A stretch of 38,613 nucleotides of DNA. Origin: an uncultured Sphingomonadales bacterium (lineage in GTDB: Bacteria; Pseudomonadota; Alphaproteobacteria; Sphingomonadales; Sphingomonadaceae). Position 1 is the stretch's first letter; the number at the start of each line of letters is the position of its first letter. The notes beneath the pieces were generated by a model. It was not told the origin of the DNA, ran no database searches, and saw only the letters and a list, made by a program, of their open reading frames with translations. This document shows positions 1-7,043 of this stretch, one piece after another. Where the stretch lies: positions 1 to 38,613 of the forward strand of contig CALMGC010000234.1 in assembly GCA_937863505.1 (NCBI GenBank), given 5' to 3'. The translations under genes and the position numbers were made by a program.

Positions 1-586
1 TGTAGATCTTGGTCCCCTTCACCTTCCACCGGCCATCGCCGAGCGGCTCCGCGCGGGTCCTGAGCGCGCCCACGTCGCTGCCTGCCTGCGGCTCGGTCAG
101 GTTCATCGTGCCGGTCCATTCGCCGGTGGACAGGTGCGGCAGATACGCCGCCTGCTGCGCGGGGCTGCCGTGATGCGACAGCGCCTCGATCGCGCCGACG
201 GTCAGCGTCGGGCAGAGCGCGAACGCCATGTTCGCCGCGCCCAACGTCTCCAGCACCGCCGTCTGCAGCGCAAAGGGCAGCCCCTGCCCGCCCCACGCCT
301 CCGGCGCGCCGATCGTGCCCCAGCCGCCCTCGACGTAATCGCGATAGGCCTGCACGTAGCCCTCGGGCATCACCACGCCTTCGGGCGTCCACTTCGCGCC
401 CACCGTGTCGCCGACCTTCGCCAGCGGTGCCCATTCGCCATGCGCGAACTGGCCCACGCCCTCCAGCACCGCATCCACCACGTCCTCCGACGCGGCCGCG
501 AACCGATCGGTCGCGGCGAGCCCGGGCAGACCCGCGCTGTGCTCCAGCGCGAAACGCTGCTCGTCGACGGGGGCGGTGTAGGGCAT
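1..586 (-). CDS. Acyl-CoA dehydrogenase, N-terminal part (runs off window)
   Basis: The first 195 codons of a flavin acyl-CoA dehydrogenase, which would catalyse alpha,beta-dehydrogenation of an acyl-CoA in the cytoplasm. The start ATG at 584-586 has GAGG seven bases upstream and encodes MPYTAPVDEQRF. That N-terminus resembles the extra domain found before the usual acyl-CoA dehydrogenase N-domain in the large (about 600 residue) subfamily often annotated as 3-methylmercaptopropionyl-CoA dehydrogenase-like (DmdC-like). Family motifs visible are WGTIGAPEAWGGQGLP and, near the edge, MNLTEPQAGSDVGALRT, the FAD/substrate-binding loop. The catalytic base and C-terminal domains lie outside the window. 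It diverges from the sua5-type gene across 46 bases. Family assignment is firm; the substrate is not knowable from this fragment. Confidence 0.9.
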   Translation of the reverse strand, partial: MPYTAPVDEQRFALEHSAGLPGLAATDRFAAASEDVVDAVLEGVGQFAHGEWAPLAKVGDTVGAKWTPEGVVMPEGYVQAYRDYVEGGWGTIGAPEAWGGQGLPFALQTAVLETLGAANMAFALCPTLTVGAIEALSHHGSPAQQAAYLPHLSTGEWTGTMNLTEPQAGSDVGALRTRAEPLGDGRWKVKGTKIY

Positions 587-632
587 GGCGGGTCCTCGTA
601 TCGGCGGGTCGGGCGCGATATAGACACGCGCG

Positions 633-1646
633 ATGCCCGCACCAACCATCCTGCCGTTCGACCCAGAGGCTATCGCGACAGCGGCGGAGGCGATCCGGGC
701 GGGCAGCATCGTCGCGGTGCCGACCGAGACGGTGTACGGCCTCGCCGCCGACGCGCGAAACGCGGCGGCGGTGGCGCGCATCTATGCCGCGAAGGGGCGG
801 CCGTCGTTCAACCCGCTGATCGTGCATGTGCTCGACCTCGCCGCGGCCGAGCGGATCGCGGAAGTCGACGCGACCGCGCGCGTGTTGGCCGAACGGTTCT
901 GGCCGGGGCCGCTGACGCTGGTGTTGCCGCTCCGCGCGGGGGCGGAGGTGGCATCGCTCGTCACGGCGGGGCTCGACACGGTGGCGGTCCGCGTCCCCGC
1001 GCACCGCGCGATGCGCGCGCTGCTGGAGGCGACGGGTGCGCCGCTCGCCGCACCCTCGGCGAACCGCAGCAACGGGATCAGCCCGACGCGTGCGACGCAT
1101 GTGGTGGCGAGCCTTGGCGACCGCGCGCCGCTGGTGATCGACGATGGCCTCTGCGCGGCGGGGGTGGAATCGACGGTCGTCGCCGGGCGAGTAATCCTGC
1201 GCCCGGGGCCGGTCACGGCGGCGATGGTGGGCGAGGTGTTGGGTGAGTTGCCGTCCGAACTCCCCACCCTCCCCGGCGCAGGCCGGGGCCCAGCAGCTAC
1301 GGTGGGAACGGGGCCCCGGCCTTCGCCGGGGAGGGATATGGCAAAAGCGGGAGCGCGCCGGATCACTGCTCCCGGCCAGCTTTCCACGCACTATGCGCCG
1401 TCGAAACCGCTCCGCCTCGATGCGCTTGCCGCACACTCGGACGAGTGGCTGATCGGCTTCGGCGCGATCCCGGGCGACGACACGCTGTCCGCCACCGGCG
1501 ACCTCACCGAAGCGGCGGCGCGCCTGTTCGACGCGCTCCACCACGCGGACGCGGGCCCGCAACCGCGCATCGCGGTCGCGCCGGTACCGGAGGACGGGCT
1601 GGGCGCGGCGATCAACGACCGGCTCCGGCGCGCGGCGCACGCCTGA
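633..1646 (+). CDS. L-threonylcarbamoyladenylate synthase (Sua5/YrdC family)
   Basis: Makes threonylcarbamoyl-AMP from threonine, bicarbonate and ATP, the first step of the t6A37 tRNA modification. It has 337 residues and the two-domain Sua5 layout. A YrdC-type domain covers about residues 10-200 with PTETVYGLAAD at 30-40, K54-GR for nucleotide/carbonate binding, and PSANRS with S142 and N144. A C-terminal Sua5 domain begins near TAPGQLSTHYAPSKPLRL. The linker between them (about residues 212-235) is encoded by a palindromic repeat inserted in frame (see repeat at 1267-1335); it is rich in Gly, Pro and Arg, unlike the rest. ATG at 633 is chosen because MPAPTILPFDPEAI is a normal family N-terminus, although no strong ribosome site is seen. 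sua5/tsaC naming varies, so no symbol is given. Confidence 0.93.
   Translation: MPAPTILPFDPEAIATAAEAIRAGSIVAVPTETVYGLAADARNAAAVARIYAAKGRPSFNPLIVHVLDLAAAERIAEVDATARVLAERFWPGPLTLVLPLRAGAEVASLVTAGLDTVAVRVPAHRAMRALLEATGAPLAAPSANRSNGISPTRATHVVASLGDRAPLVIDDGLCAAGVESTVVAGRVILRPGPVTAAMVGEVLGELPSELPTLPGAGRGPAATVGTGPRPSPGRDMAKAGARRITAPGQLSTHYAPSKPLRLDALAAHSDEWLIGFGAIPGDDTLSATGDLTEAAARLFDALHHADAGPQPRIAVAPVPEDGLGAAINDRLRRAAHA
1267..1335. repeat. 69-bp palindromic repeat inserted in frame in the Sua5 linker
   Basis: Two 25-base arms, 1267-1291 and 1311-1335, are reverse complements of each other with one mismatch (C at 1279 against a base expecting A) around a 19-base loop. The arms have the form CCCTCCCCGGCG...GGCCGGGGCCC. 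The element is 69 bases, exactly 23 codons, so it keeps the gene open. From memory, similar 'CCCCGGCGAAGGCCGGGG' hairpins are dispersed between genes in sphingomonad genomes, but that was not checked here. No second copy was noticed in this window. Confidence 0.8.
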
Positions 1647-1674
1647 TCCGCCCCGTTCACAGGGAGCGCCAGAG

Positions 1675-2229
1675 TTACGCCGCCACCGCCGCCTTCGACC
1701 GCGCGGCGAAGCTCTTGCGCAGTTTCTGCAACTTGGGCGGGATCACCGCGAGACAATAGGGGTTCGACCGGCCCGACGTCTCCCAATAATCCTGATGATA
1801 GCCCTCCGCCGGATACCAGGTCGCCCCTACTCCAGTCGGCGTCTCGATCGTGGTCACGATCGGCTTGGACGCATTAGCCTGCGCGCGCGCGATCGCGGCG
1901 CGGGCGGCGGTCTCCTGCTCAGGGCCGTCGGGGAAGATCGCCGAGCGGTATTGCGTGCCGACGTCATTGCCCTGCCGGTTGAGCTGCGTCGGGTCGTGCG
2001 TCGCGAAGAAGATGTCGAACAGGTCGGCCATGCTCACCTGCCCGGCGTCGAAGCCGACGCGGATCGCCTCCGCATGACCGGTGCGACCGCCGCAGACCTG
2101 TTGATAGGTCGGGTTGGGCACATCGCCGCCGAGATAGCCCGACTCGACCGACTCGACGCCGATCACGTCCTTGAACACCGCCTCCGTGCACCAGAAGCAC
2201 CCGCCCGCGAGCGTCAGATATTGCGTCAT
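1675..2229 (-). CDS. msrA: Peptide-methionine (S)-S-oxide reductase MsrA
   Basis: Reduces methionine-S-sulfoxide in proteins and free methionine, using thioredoxin as electron donor, as part of oxidative damage repair in the cytoplasm. The protein has 184 residues and begins [14 protein letters not shown], with the hallmark GCFWC motif; C11 is the expected nucleophile. Further family blocks are [41 protein letters not shown] and EGYHQDYW. The ORF stays open further upstream, but ATG at 2227-2229 is chosen because AAGGAG lies eight bases before it and the homologous region starts there. It diverges from galE across about 64 bases. Identification is secure. Confidence 0.97.
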   Translation of the reverse strand: MTQYLTLAGGCFWCTEAVFKDVIGVESVESGYLGGDVPNPTYQQVCGGRTGHAEAIRVGFDAGQVSMADLFDIFFATHDPTQLNRQGNDVGTQYRSAIFPDGPEQETAARAAIARAQANASKPIVTTIETPTGVGATWYPAEGYHQDYWETSGRSNPYCLAVIPPKLQKLRKSFAARSKAAVAA

Positions 2230-2293
2230 CACCGCACTCCTTTGCGCAGGAGATAGGAACGGGCTACCGCGCCCGCAAACGGGGGAGGCGCGG

Positions 2294-3289
2294 GTGGTCG
2301 ACGGCAAGGTTATGGTGACGGGCGGCGCGGGCTATATCGGCAGCCATGCGGTGCTGGCGCTGCTCGACGCGGGGTATGAGGTGGTGGTGGTCGACAACCT
2401 CGTCACCGGCTTCGCCTGGGCGGTCGACGCGCGCGCGACGCTGGTCGAGACGGCGGTCGAGGACCCCGCGCTCGCCGAGGTGATGCGCGAGCACCGCGTG
2501 CGCGCGATCATGCACTTCGCCGGATCGGTGGTGGTGCCCGAGTCCGTCGCCGACCCGCTCAAATACTATCGCAACAACACCGCCGCCTCGCGCACGCTGA
2601 TCGAGAGCGCGGTGGCGGCGGGGGTGCCGCACTTCATCTTCTCCTCCACCGCCGCAACCTATGGCACGCCCGAGCGGGTGCCGGTCGCGGAAGGCGACCC
2701 GACGCGGCCGATCAACCCCTATGGCTGGTCCAAGCTGATGACCGAGCAGATGCTCGGCGACATCGCCGCCGCGCACCCGCTCAACTATTGCACGCTGCGC
2801 TACTTCAATGTCGCGGGGGCGGACCCGCAAGGGCGGTCGGGGCAGAGCACGGTCGGCGCGACGCACCTCATCAAGATCGCGGTGGAGGCCGCGACGGGCA
2901 AGCGCGAGGCGGTGGGGGTGTACGGGACCGACTTCCCGACCCGCGACGGGACGGGGGTGCGTGATTACATCCACGTCACTGACCTCGCCGCAGCGCATGT
3001 GTCCGCGCTCGAGCTGCTGATGGCCGAGCCCACGCGGAGCCACACGCTCAACTGCGGCTATGGGCGCGGCTTTTCGGTGCTGGAAGTGCTCGACGCGGTC
3101 GACCGGGTGACGAACCGGCGCATCGAGCGGCGGATGGAGCAGCGCCGCGCGGGCGACCCGGCGGAGCTGGTCGCGGACAACCGCGCGATCCTTGCCGCGC
3201 TGCCGTGGCGGCCCGAGCGCGACGACCTCGACCTGATCGTACGCGACGCGCTCGCCTGGGAACGCAAGCTCGCCGAGATGGGGCGGTGA
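2294..3289 (+). CDS. galE: UDP-glucose 4-epimerase
   Basis: Interconverts UDP-glucose and UDP-galactose using tightly bound NAD, feeding galactose metabolism and cell-surface glycan synthesis. The protein has 331 residues and is an extended short-chain dehydrogenase. The Rossmann motif [11 protein letters not shown] is at about residues 8-18, FSSTAATYG supplies the catalytic Ser/Thr, and Y143-GWSK147 is the YxxxK pair. [15 protein letters not shown] and [14 protein letters not shown] are typical GalE blocks. A GTG start at 2294 is preferred because GGGAGG lies six bases upstream; an ATG at 2312 would leave almost no residues before the Rossmann strand. Its stop overlaps the GTG of the next gene by four bases, so the two are probably translationally coupled. 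Confidence 0.93.
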   Translation: MVDGKVMVTGGAGYIGSHAVLALLDAGYEVVVVDNLVTGFAWAVDARATLVETAVEDPALAEVMREHRVRAIMHFAGSVVVPESVADPLKYYRNNTAASRTLIESAVAAGVPHFIFSSTAATYGTPERVPVAEGDPTRPINPYGWSKLMTEQMLGDIAAAHPLNYCTLRYFNVAGADPQGRSGQSTVGATHLIKIAVEAATGKREAVGVYGTDFPTRDGTGVRDYIHVTDLAAAHVSALELLMAEPTRSHTLNCGYGRGFSVLEVLDAVDRVTNRRIERRMEQRRAGDPAELVADNRAILAALPWRPERDDLDLIVRDALAWERKLAEMGR

Positions 3290-4173
3290 GATTACGCTCG
3301 CTGCTATTCGTGCCGGGCGACCGGCCGGAGCGGATGGCGAAGGCGCTCGCGCTCGGGGCCGACGCGCTGATCCTCGACTTGGAGGACGCGGTCGCGCCGG
3401 AGCGAAAAGCGGCGGCGAGGGAGGCGGTGGAAAGCTTCTTGGCTTCCGCCCGTAACGAGAAGCGGCCCCTCCTGTTCGTCCGCATGAACCCGCTCGGGAC
3501 GGCGGAAGGTGGCGCTGACCTGGACTTACTCGATCAAGTCCGCCCCGACGCGATTGTGTTGCCCAAGGCTGAAGGCGCGGCAAGCGTCGAGACGCTTTTC
3601 AACGACGTTTACGATTGCCCGCCCATTCTCCCCATCGCCACCGAGACTCCCGCCGCCGTCTTTCAGCTCGGCTCTTTCGGCGAGGTCACCCCCTACCTCG
3701 CCGGCCTCACCTGGGGCGCAGAGGATTTGCCCGCCGCGATCGGTGCCGCCACCGCGCGCGAGGCGGACGGGAGCTATACCGCGCCCTACCAGCTCGCCCG
3801 CTCGCTCACCCTCTTCGCCGCCCACGCGGCGCGCGTGCCCGCGATCGAGACGGTGTACCCGGACTTTCGTAACCTCGACGGTCTCGCCGCCTATGCCGCG
3901 CGCGGGCGGCGCGACGGGTTCACCGGCATGATGGCGATCCACCCCGCGCAGGTGTCCGTCATCAACGCCGCGTTCACGCCCTCGCCCGAAGAGCTCGCCC
4001 ATGCCCGCCGTGTCGTCGCGCTGTTCGCCGCCAACCCGGGCGCGGGCGCGCTGCAACTCGACGGGCGCATGGTCGACACGCCGCACCTACGCGCGGCCGA
4101 GCGCCTTCTCGCCCTCGGTGCCGACCTTGTCCCGGAACCGCGCGCCGAGCGTCCACCAGCCGAGCGCCCATAA
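3286..4173 (+). CDS. HpcH/HpaI-type lyase, CitE-like (citrate lyase beta / malyl-CoA lyase family)
   Basis: A 295-residue TIM-barrel lyase of the CitE family, whose members cleave or hydrolyse acyl-CoA aldol adducts such as citryl- or malyl-CoA using Mg2+. It begins [17 protein letters not shown], followed by LILDLEDAV (acidic metal ligand), FVRMNPL, AIVLPKAEG, PIATETPAAVF, LTWGAEDLPAAIGA and MAIHPAQVSVINAAF, all standard blocks of the family. GTG at 3286 overlaps the galE stop as GTGA. No citrate lyase alpha or gamma genes are nearby, so a stand-alone role (malyl-CoA or beta-methylmalyl-CoA lyase, or (3S)-malyl-CoA thioesterase) is more likely than citrate fermentation. The last 29 codons overlap the 3' end of the opposite-strand PAP2 gene. 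Confidence 0.85.
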   Translation: MRLRSLLFVPGDRPERMAKALALGADALILDLEDAVAPERKAAAREAVESFLASARNEKRPLLFVRMNPLGTAEGGADLDLLDQVRPDAIVLPKAEGAASVETLFNDVYDCPPILPIATETPAAVFQLGSFGEVTPYLAGLTWGAEDLPAAIGAATAREADGSYTAPYQLARSLTLFAAHAARVPAIETVYPDFRNLDGLAAYAARGRRDGFTGMMAIHPAQVSVINAAFTPSPEELAHARRVVALFAANPGAGALQLDGRMVDTPHLRAAERLLALGADLVPEPRAERPPAERP

Positions 4174-4716
4174 CGTCCCGAAGCTCCACCCGGCCATCAC
4201 GTCGCTCGGCCAGTGGACGCCCAAATACACCCGGCTGACCCCGATCGCGCCCACCAGCAGCACCCCGACCGCTATCAGATAGCGCCGCACCGCCTCGCCC
4301 TCGACCACCTGCGTCGCGAGCGCGGCCATGGTCAGGTACACGCTCGCGCTCCCCGCCGAATGGCCGCTCGGGAAGCTGAGCCCCGAGGCGTCGACGAGAT
4401 GCGGGACGAGCGTCGGTCGGGGCCGCCCGACCTCGGCCTTGAGCATCTCCACCATCACCCCCGCGCTCGCGGTCGCGGCGACCGTCAGCAGCGCGCTCGC
4501 CCAGCGGCGCATCACCAGTTGCAGGCCGACGACCGCCAGCACCACCGTCGTCAGGATCGGTACGCTGCCGAGCGCGGTGACGTCGATCATCGCCGCCTTT
4601 AGCCCGCGCGGGCCGACCGGCACCTCCAGATGCCCCGGCGTCCGCAAGCCCAACATGATCGCACGGTCAAACCCGAACGGCGCGCGGTCGATCGCCAGCC
4701 CGAGCAGCAACAGCAA
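4087..4716 (-). CDS. PAP2-family membrane phosphatase
   Basis: An integral inner-membrane phosphatase of the type-2 phosphatidic acid phosphatase family, acting on lipid phosphates such as undecaprenyl pyrophosphate or phosphatidic acid. All three signature blocks are present: KAEVGRPRP, PSGHSAGS and SRVYLGVHWPSDVMAGW, with several hydrophobic segments between. The start is uncertain. The only permitted codon is TTG at 4714-4716, which would cut the first membrane helix short, whereas the same frame continues upstream without a stop through PPPLLLAAGLGAAAIG to at least 4800, where an ATA overlaps the preceding gene's TAG. The gene lies just downstream of the small unknown gene on the same strand, and its 3' end overlaps the CitE-like gene by 87 bases. 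Confidence 0.85.
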   Translation of the reverse strand: MLLLLGLAIDRAPFGFDRAIMLGLRTPGHLEVPVGPRGLKAAMIDVTALGSVPILTTVVLAVVGLQLVMRRWASALLTVAATASAGVMVEMLKAEVGRPRPTLVPHLVDASGLSFPSGHSAGSASVYLTMAALATQVVEGEAVRRYLIAVGVLLVGAIGVSRVYLGVHWPSDVMAGWSFGTLWALGWWTLGARFRDKVGTEGEKALGRA

Positions 4717-4796
4717 TCCGATCGCCGCCGCGCCCAGCCCCGCCGCGAGCAGCAGCGGCGGTGGGCGGCGCGTACGCTGATCTTGGGAAGATTGGG

Positions 4797-5159
4797 CTAT
4801 GACTTCCCGCCCGGGCCGCCCGCGACCGAGTCCATTTCACCCGGCCCGTCGTCGTAATTCTCGCCCGGGGAGCCGCTGCCGTCGCCCGTGCCCGATCCGT
4901 GAACCTCGCCGGTGACGGGATCGGACCAGGCGCGCTTGCCGACCTCGGGCGGCAGGTCGCGCGTGCCATGCGTCGCGCCGGGATCGGCGGGGCCGGGCGT
5001 CCACGTCGTCGCCTCACCGCTCGGATCGGCGCGGCCGACCGCGGCCTCGTCCTTAATGTGGTAATCCTCGCCCGAATAGGAGCGGTCGTCGTTGAACGGC
5101 TTGGGCGTCCGCTCGCGTTCGGGGTCGACCTCGGGGTGGCGGGGGATGGTGCTGCTCAT
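4797..5159 (-). CDS. Small hydrophilic protein of unknown function
   Basis: A 120-residue protein that I do not recognise. It is strongly hydrophilic and acidic with no membrane segment or signal peptide. The N-terminal half, MSSTIPRHPEVDPERERTPK, then has NDDRSYSGEDYHIKDEAAVG; the C-terminal third is Gly/Asp/Ser-rich (GSGTGDGSGSPGENYDDGPG) and is probably disordered. The start ATG at 5157-5159 is six bases after the stop of the S53 peptidase gene, without an evident ribosome site, which suggests translational coupling. It reads into the PAP2 frame at its 3' end. High GC at third positions supports real coding. Function unknown. Confidence 0.6.
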   Translation of the reverse strand: MSSTIPRHPEVDPERERTPKPFNDDRSYSGEDYHIKDEAAVGRADPSGEATTWTPGPADPGATHGTRDLPPEVGKRAWSDPVTGEVHGSGTGDGSGSPGENYDDGPGEMDSVAGGPGGKS

Positions 5160-5165
5160 GCGCGG

Positions 5166-6695
5166 TCAAGCGCCCGGCGCGCGCGCCGGTTCCGCCAGCG
5201 CCGCGCGCAGCTTCGCGCCATCGGGCGAGCCGAGGCCGGTGCACGGATCCCACCCCGGCGCGGCGACGAAGCCGACATCACCCGCCTTGTTGTCGCCCAC
5301 CGTCACGTCGTGGAACGCTCCCGGTGCGGCATAAAGCCGCGCGTGCGGTTGCCCGAGCGGCTTGCCAGCGCCTGCGTTCAGAACCGCGGCGATCCCCGCC
5401 CAGAGCGGCGCGACCGCGCTGGTGCCGCCGATCAGCTGCGTCTGCCCGCCGACGACGACGTGATAGCCGCTGTCGGGATCGGCATCGCCCGCCACGTCGG
5501 GGACGCCGCGCCCGCCTTTCTTGCTTGGCGGCGGGGGCAGCGTCAGCCCGTGTTGGTAGGCGGGCATTTTGAACAGCGCGGACACACCGCCGCCGGTGCC
5601 GCCGCCATTGCTCTTCCACACGCTCTCGCCGCTCAGCTTGGTGCCGCGCGTCGCGATCTTGGTGCCGCCGCAGCCGAGCACCGCCGGGTCGCTGGCCGGA
5701 TAGTCGACATGCGCCTTGCCGTCCTTGGCCCCGTCGGTCGCGAGCGAGTCGCCCGACGCCGCCGTCACCGTCACGCCCAGCGCCGCAGCGTCGGCAAAAG
5801 CGGCGTGCATCGCCGCGATCGCCTGCCCGGTCCAGCCGCTCTCCGGCCCGCCCCAGCTGATCGACACCACCGAAGGTTTGTTGGTCGCGTCATGCACCGC
5901 CTGGGTGATCGCGTCGGCGAAGCCCTGGTTGGTGTTGGGCGCGAAGTAGACCGCCAGCGCCGCGCCGACCGCGACGCCGCCAGCCACCTGGATATCGAGC
6001 GCGACCTCGCCGTTCGCGCCGCTGGTGTCGCCCGGCGTGTTCGCGCCGCCGTCGACGGGCACCGCCGTGATCGCGGGCACGGGCAAGCCCATCGCCGCGA
6101 ACGCCGCCTGATTGTCAGCGTCGGTATACCCGCCGCCGAGCTCGACGATGCCGATGCACTCGCCCGTCGCGTGACCGCCGCCGAAACCGTACAGCGCCGC
6201 AACCTCGGTCGGCAGATGCCCTTTCGGCTTGGTCGTTTCCCGGTGCGGCACGATCTTCGCCGTCGCCACCGGGCGCGTATCAAGCCCCAGCACCGCCAGC
6301 ACCCGGTCGGCCAGCGGCGCGGGCAGGTGGATCGCGCCCGTCCGCACCCGCACCGCGCGCCCGCCAAGCTGTCCTTCGTGAAGCTGCGTCCCGAACGCGC
6401 TTTCAAACGCGGAGGCCGGGCCGCCGAGCTTCACCAAGCGCCGCGCGAGGTCGATCTCGACCACCTCCAACCCCGCCCCCCGCGCAAAGGCGGTCAGCGC
6501 GTCGGCGTCCGCCCCGTGCGCCGCCTCCCGCGCCGCGCGCAGTGACTCGCGCGTGTGCGTGGTGGCGGGAGCGTCATCGGGCTTGAGATACACGCTGACC
6601 ACGATAGGCCGGTCGCCCGGTACCCGCCCGGTCACCGTCGCGTCGGCGGGGGCCGCTCGCTCGCTGCCGGGTATAGCACGAAGTCCGCTCGCCAT
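5166..6695 (-). CDS. S53 family (sedolisin / kumamolisin-type) serine-carboxyl peptidase
   Basis: A pro-kumamolisin-type acid endopeptidase of 509 residues. An N-terminal activation (pro) domain spans about residues 10-170 (RPIVVSVYLKPDD ... VLAVLGLDTRPVA), then the catalytic domain begins near residue 180. Catalytic residues are visible: E230 and D234 in GEVALDIQVAGG, the oxyanion Asp D316 in TAASGDSLATDG, and the nucleophile S426 in GGTSAVAP. The C-terminal DVTVGDN...PGWDPCTGLGSPDG matches the family's calcium-binding end. The start ATG at 6693-6695 follows AAGGGG; a more upstream GTG frame exists but adds an unlikely N-terminus. No classical signal peptide is seen, so how it leaves the cytoplasm is unclear. 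It heads a probable operon with the small unknown protein and PAP2. Confidence 0.93.
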   Translation of the reverse strand: MASGLRAIPGSERAAPADATVTGRVPGDRPIVVSVYLKPDDAPATTHTRESLRAAREAAHGADADALTAFARGAGLEVVEIDLARRLVKLGGPASAFESAFGTQLHEGQLGGRAVRVRTGAIHLPAPLADRVLAVLGLDTRPVATAKIVPHRETTKPKGHLPTEVAALYGFGGGHATGECIGIVELGGGYTDADNQAAFAAMGLPVPAITAVPVDGGANTPGDTSGANGEVALDIQVAGGVAVGAALAVYFAPNTNQGFADAITQAVHDATNKPSVVSISWGGPESGWTGQAIAAMHAAFADAAALGVTVTAASGDSLATDGAKDGKAHVDYPASDPAVLGCGGTKIATRGTKLSGESVWKSNGGGTGGGVSALFKMPAYQHGLTLPPPPSKKGGRGVPDVAGDADPDSGYHVVVGGQTQLIGGTSAVAPLWAGIAAVLNAGAGKPLGQPHARLYAAPGAFHDVTVGDNKAGDVGFVAAPGWDPCTGLGSPDGAKLRAALAEPARAPGA

Positions 6696-7043
6696 TTGCC
6701 CGCCCCTTATCGTCGCACCCCTAACGCGCCGCGAGGCTGGCGGGTCCGCCGGCACCATAGCGGAACGGCTGACCGGTGGCCGGTCGTCGGGACGAGGTGG
6801 CGACCCTCATCGCCAGCCGGCTCCGCGCGGGGTGCGAAAGGAGAAACGGCTGAACGACCCTGCCCGCACCGCTCGCGCCTCCCGACCAGCTCATCGAGGG
6901 GCGCGGGCCCGACGAGACGCTCACCGAAGACCGGGAACATATCGTGCGGCGGCTCGCGAGAGCACGCCCACACCCTTGCGCCGCATTGCGCGGCTTGACC
7001 GGACGCAGCCACTCCTGCCTAATCGGAACAACGGGGGTGCCGC
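6696..7043. other. Intergenic region between S53 peptidase and the Wadjet operon
   Basis: About 350 bases between two divergent transcription units. A perfect dyad GACCGG-TGG-CCGGTC lies at 6771-6785, about 75 bases before the peptidase ATG. The nonamer AACGGCTGA occurs twice (near 6763 and 6844). GGGGG at 7033-7037 is the likely ribosome site for jetA. Open frames through 6850-7040 are arginine-rich and look like compositional artefacts; one frame (PDQLIEGRGPDETLTEDREH) looks weakly gene-like but lacks a start. No tRNA or attachment-site repeat was recognised. Confidence 0.4.

Noticed and set aside
2264..3583. 439-codon minus-strand frame over galE and the CitE-like gene
   Set aside because: Spans two well-supported genes on the other strand and has only compositional His/Arg-rich sequence.
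4899..6545. 548-codon plus-strand open frame across the S53 peptidase
   Set aside because: Its translation is Arg/Ala/His-rich without any family motif, whereas the opposite strand shows all sedolisin catalytic residues; it is a GC-driven shadow.
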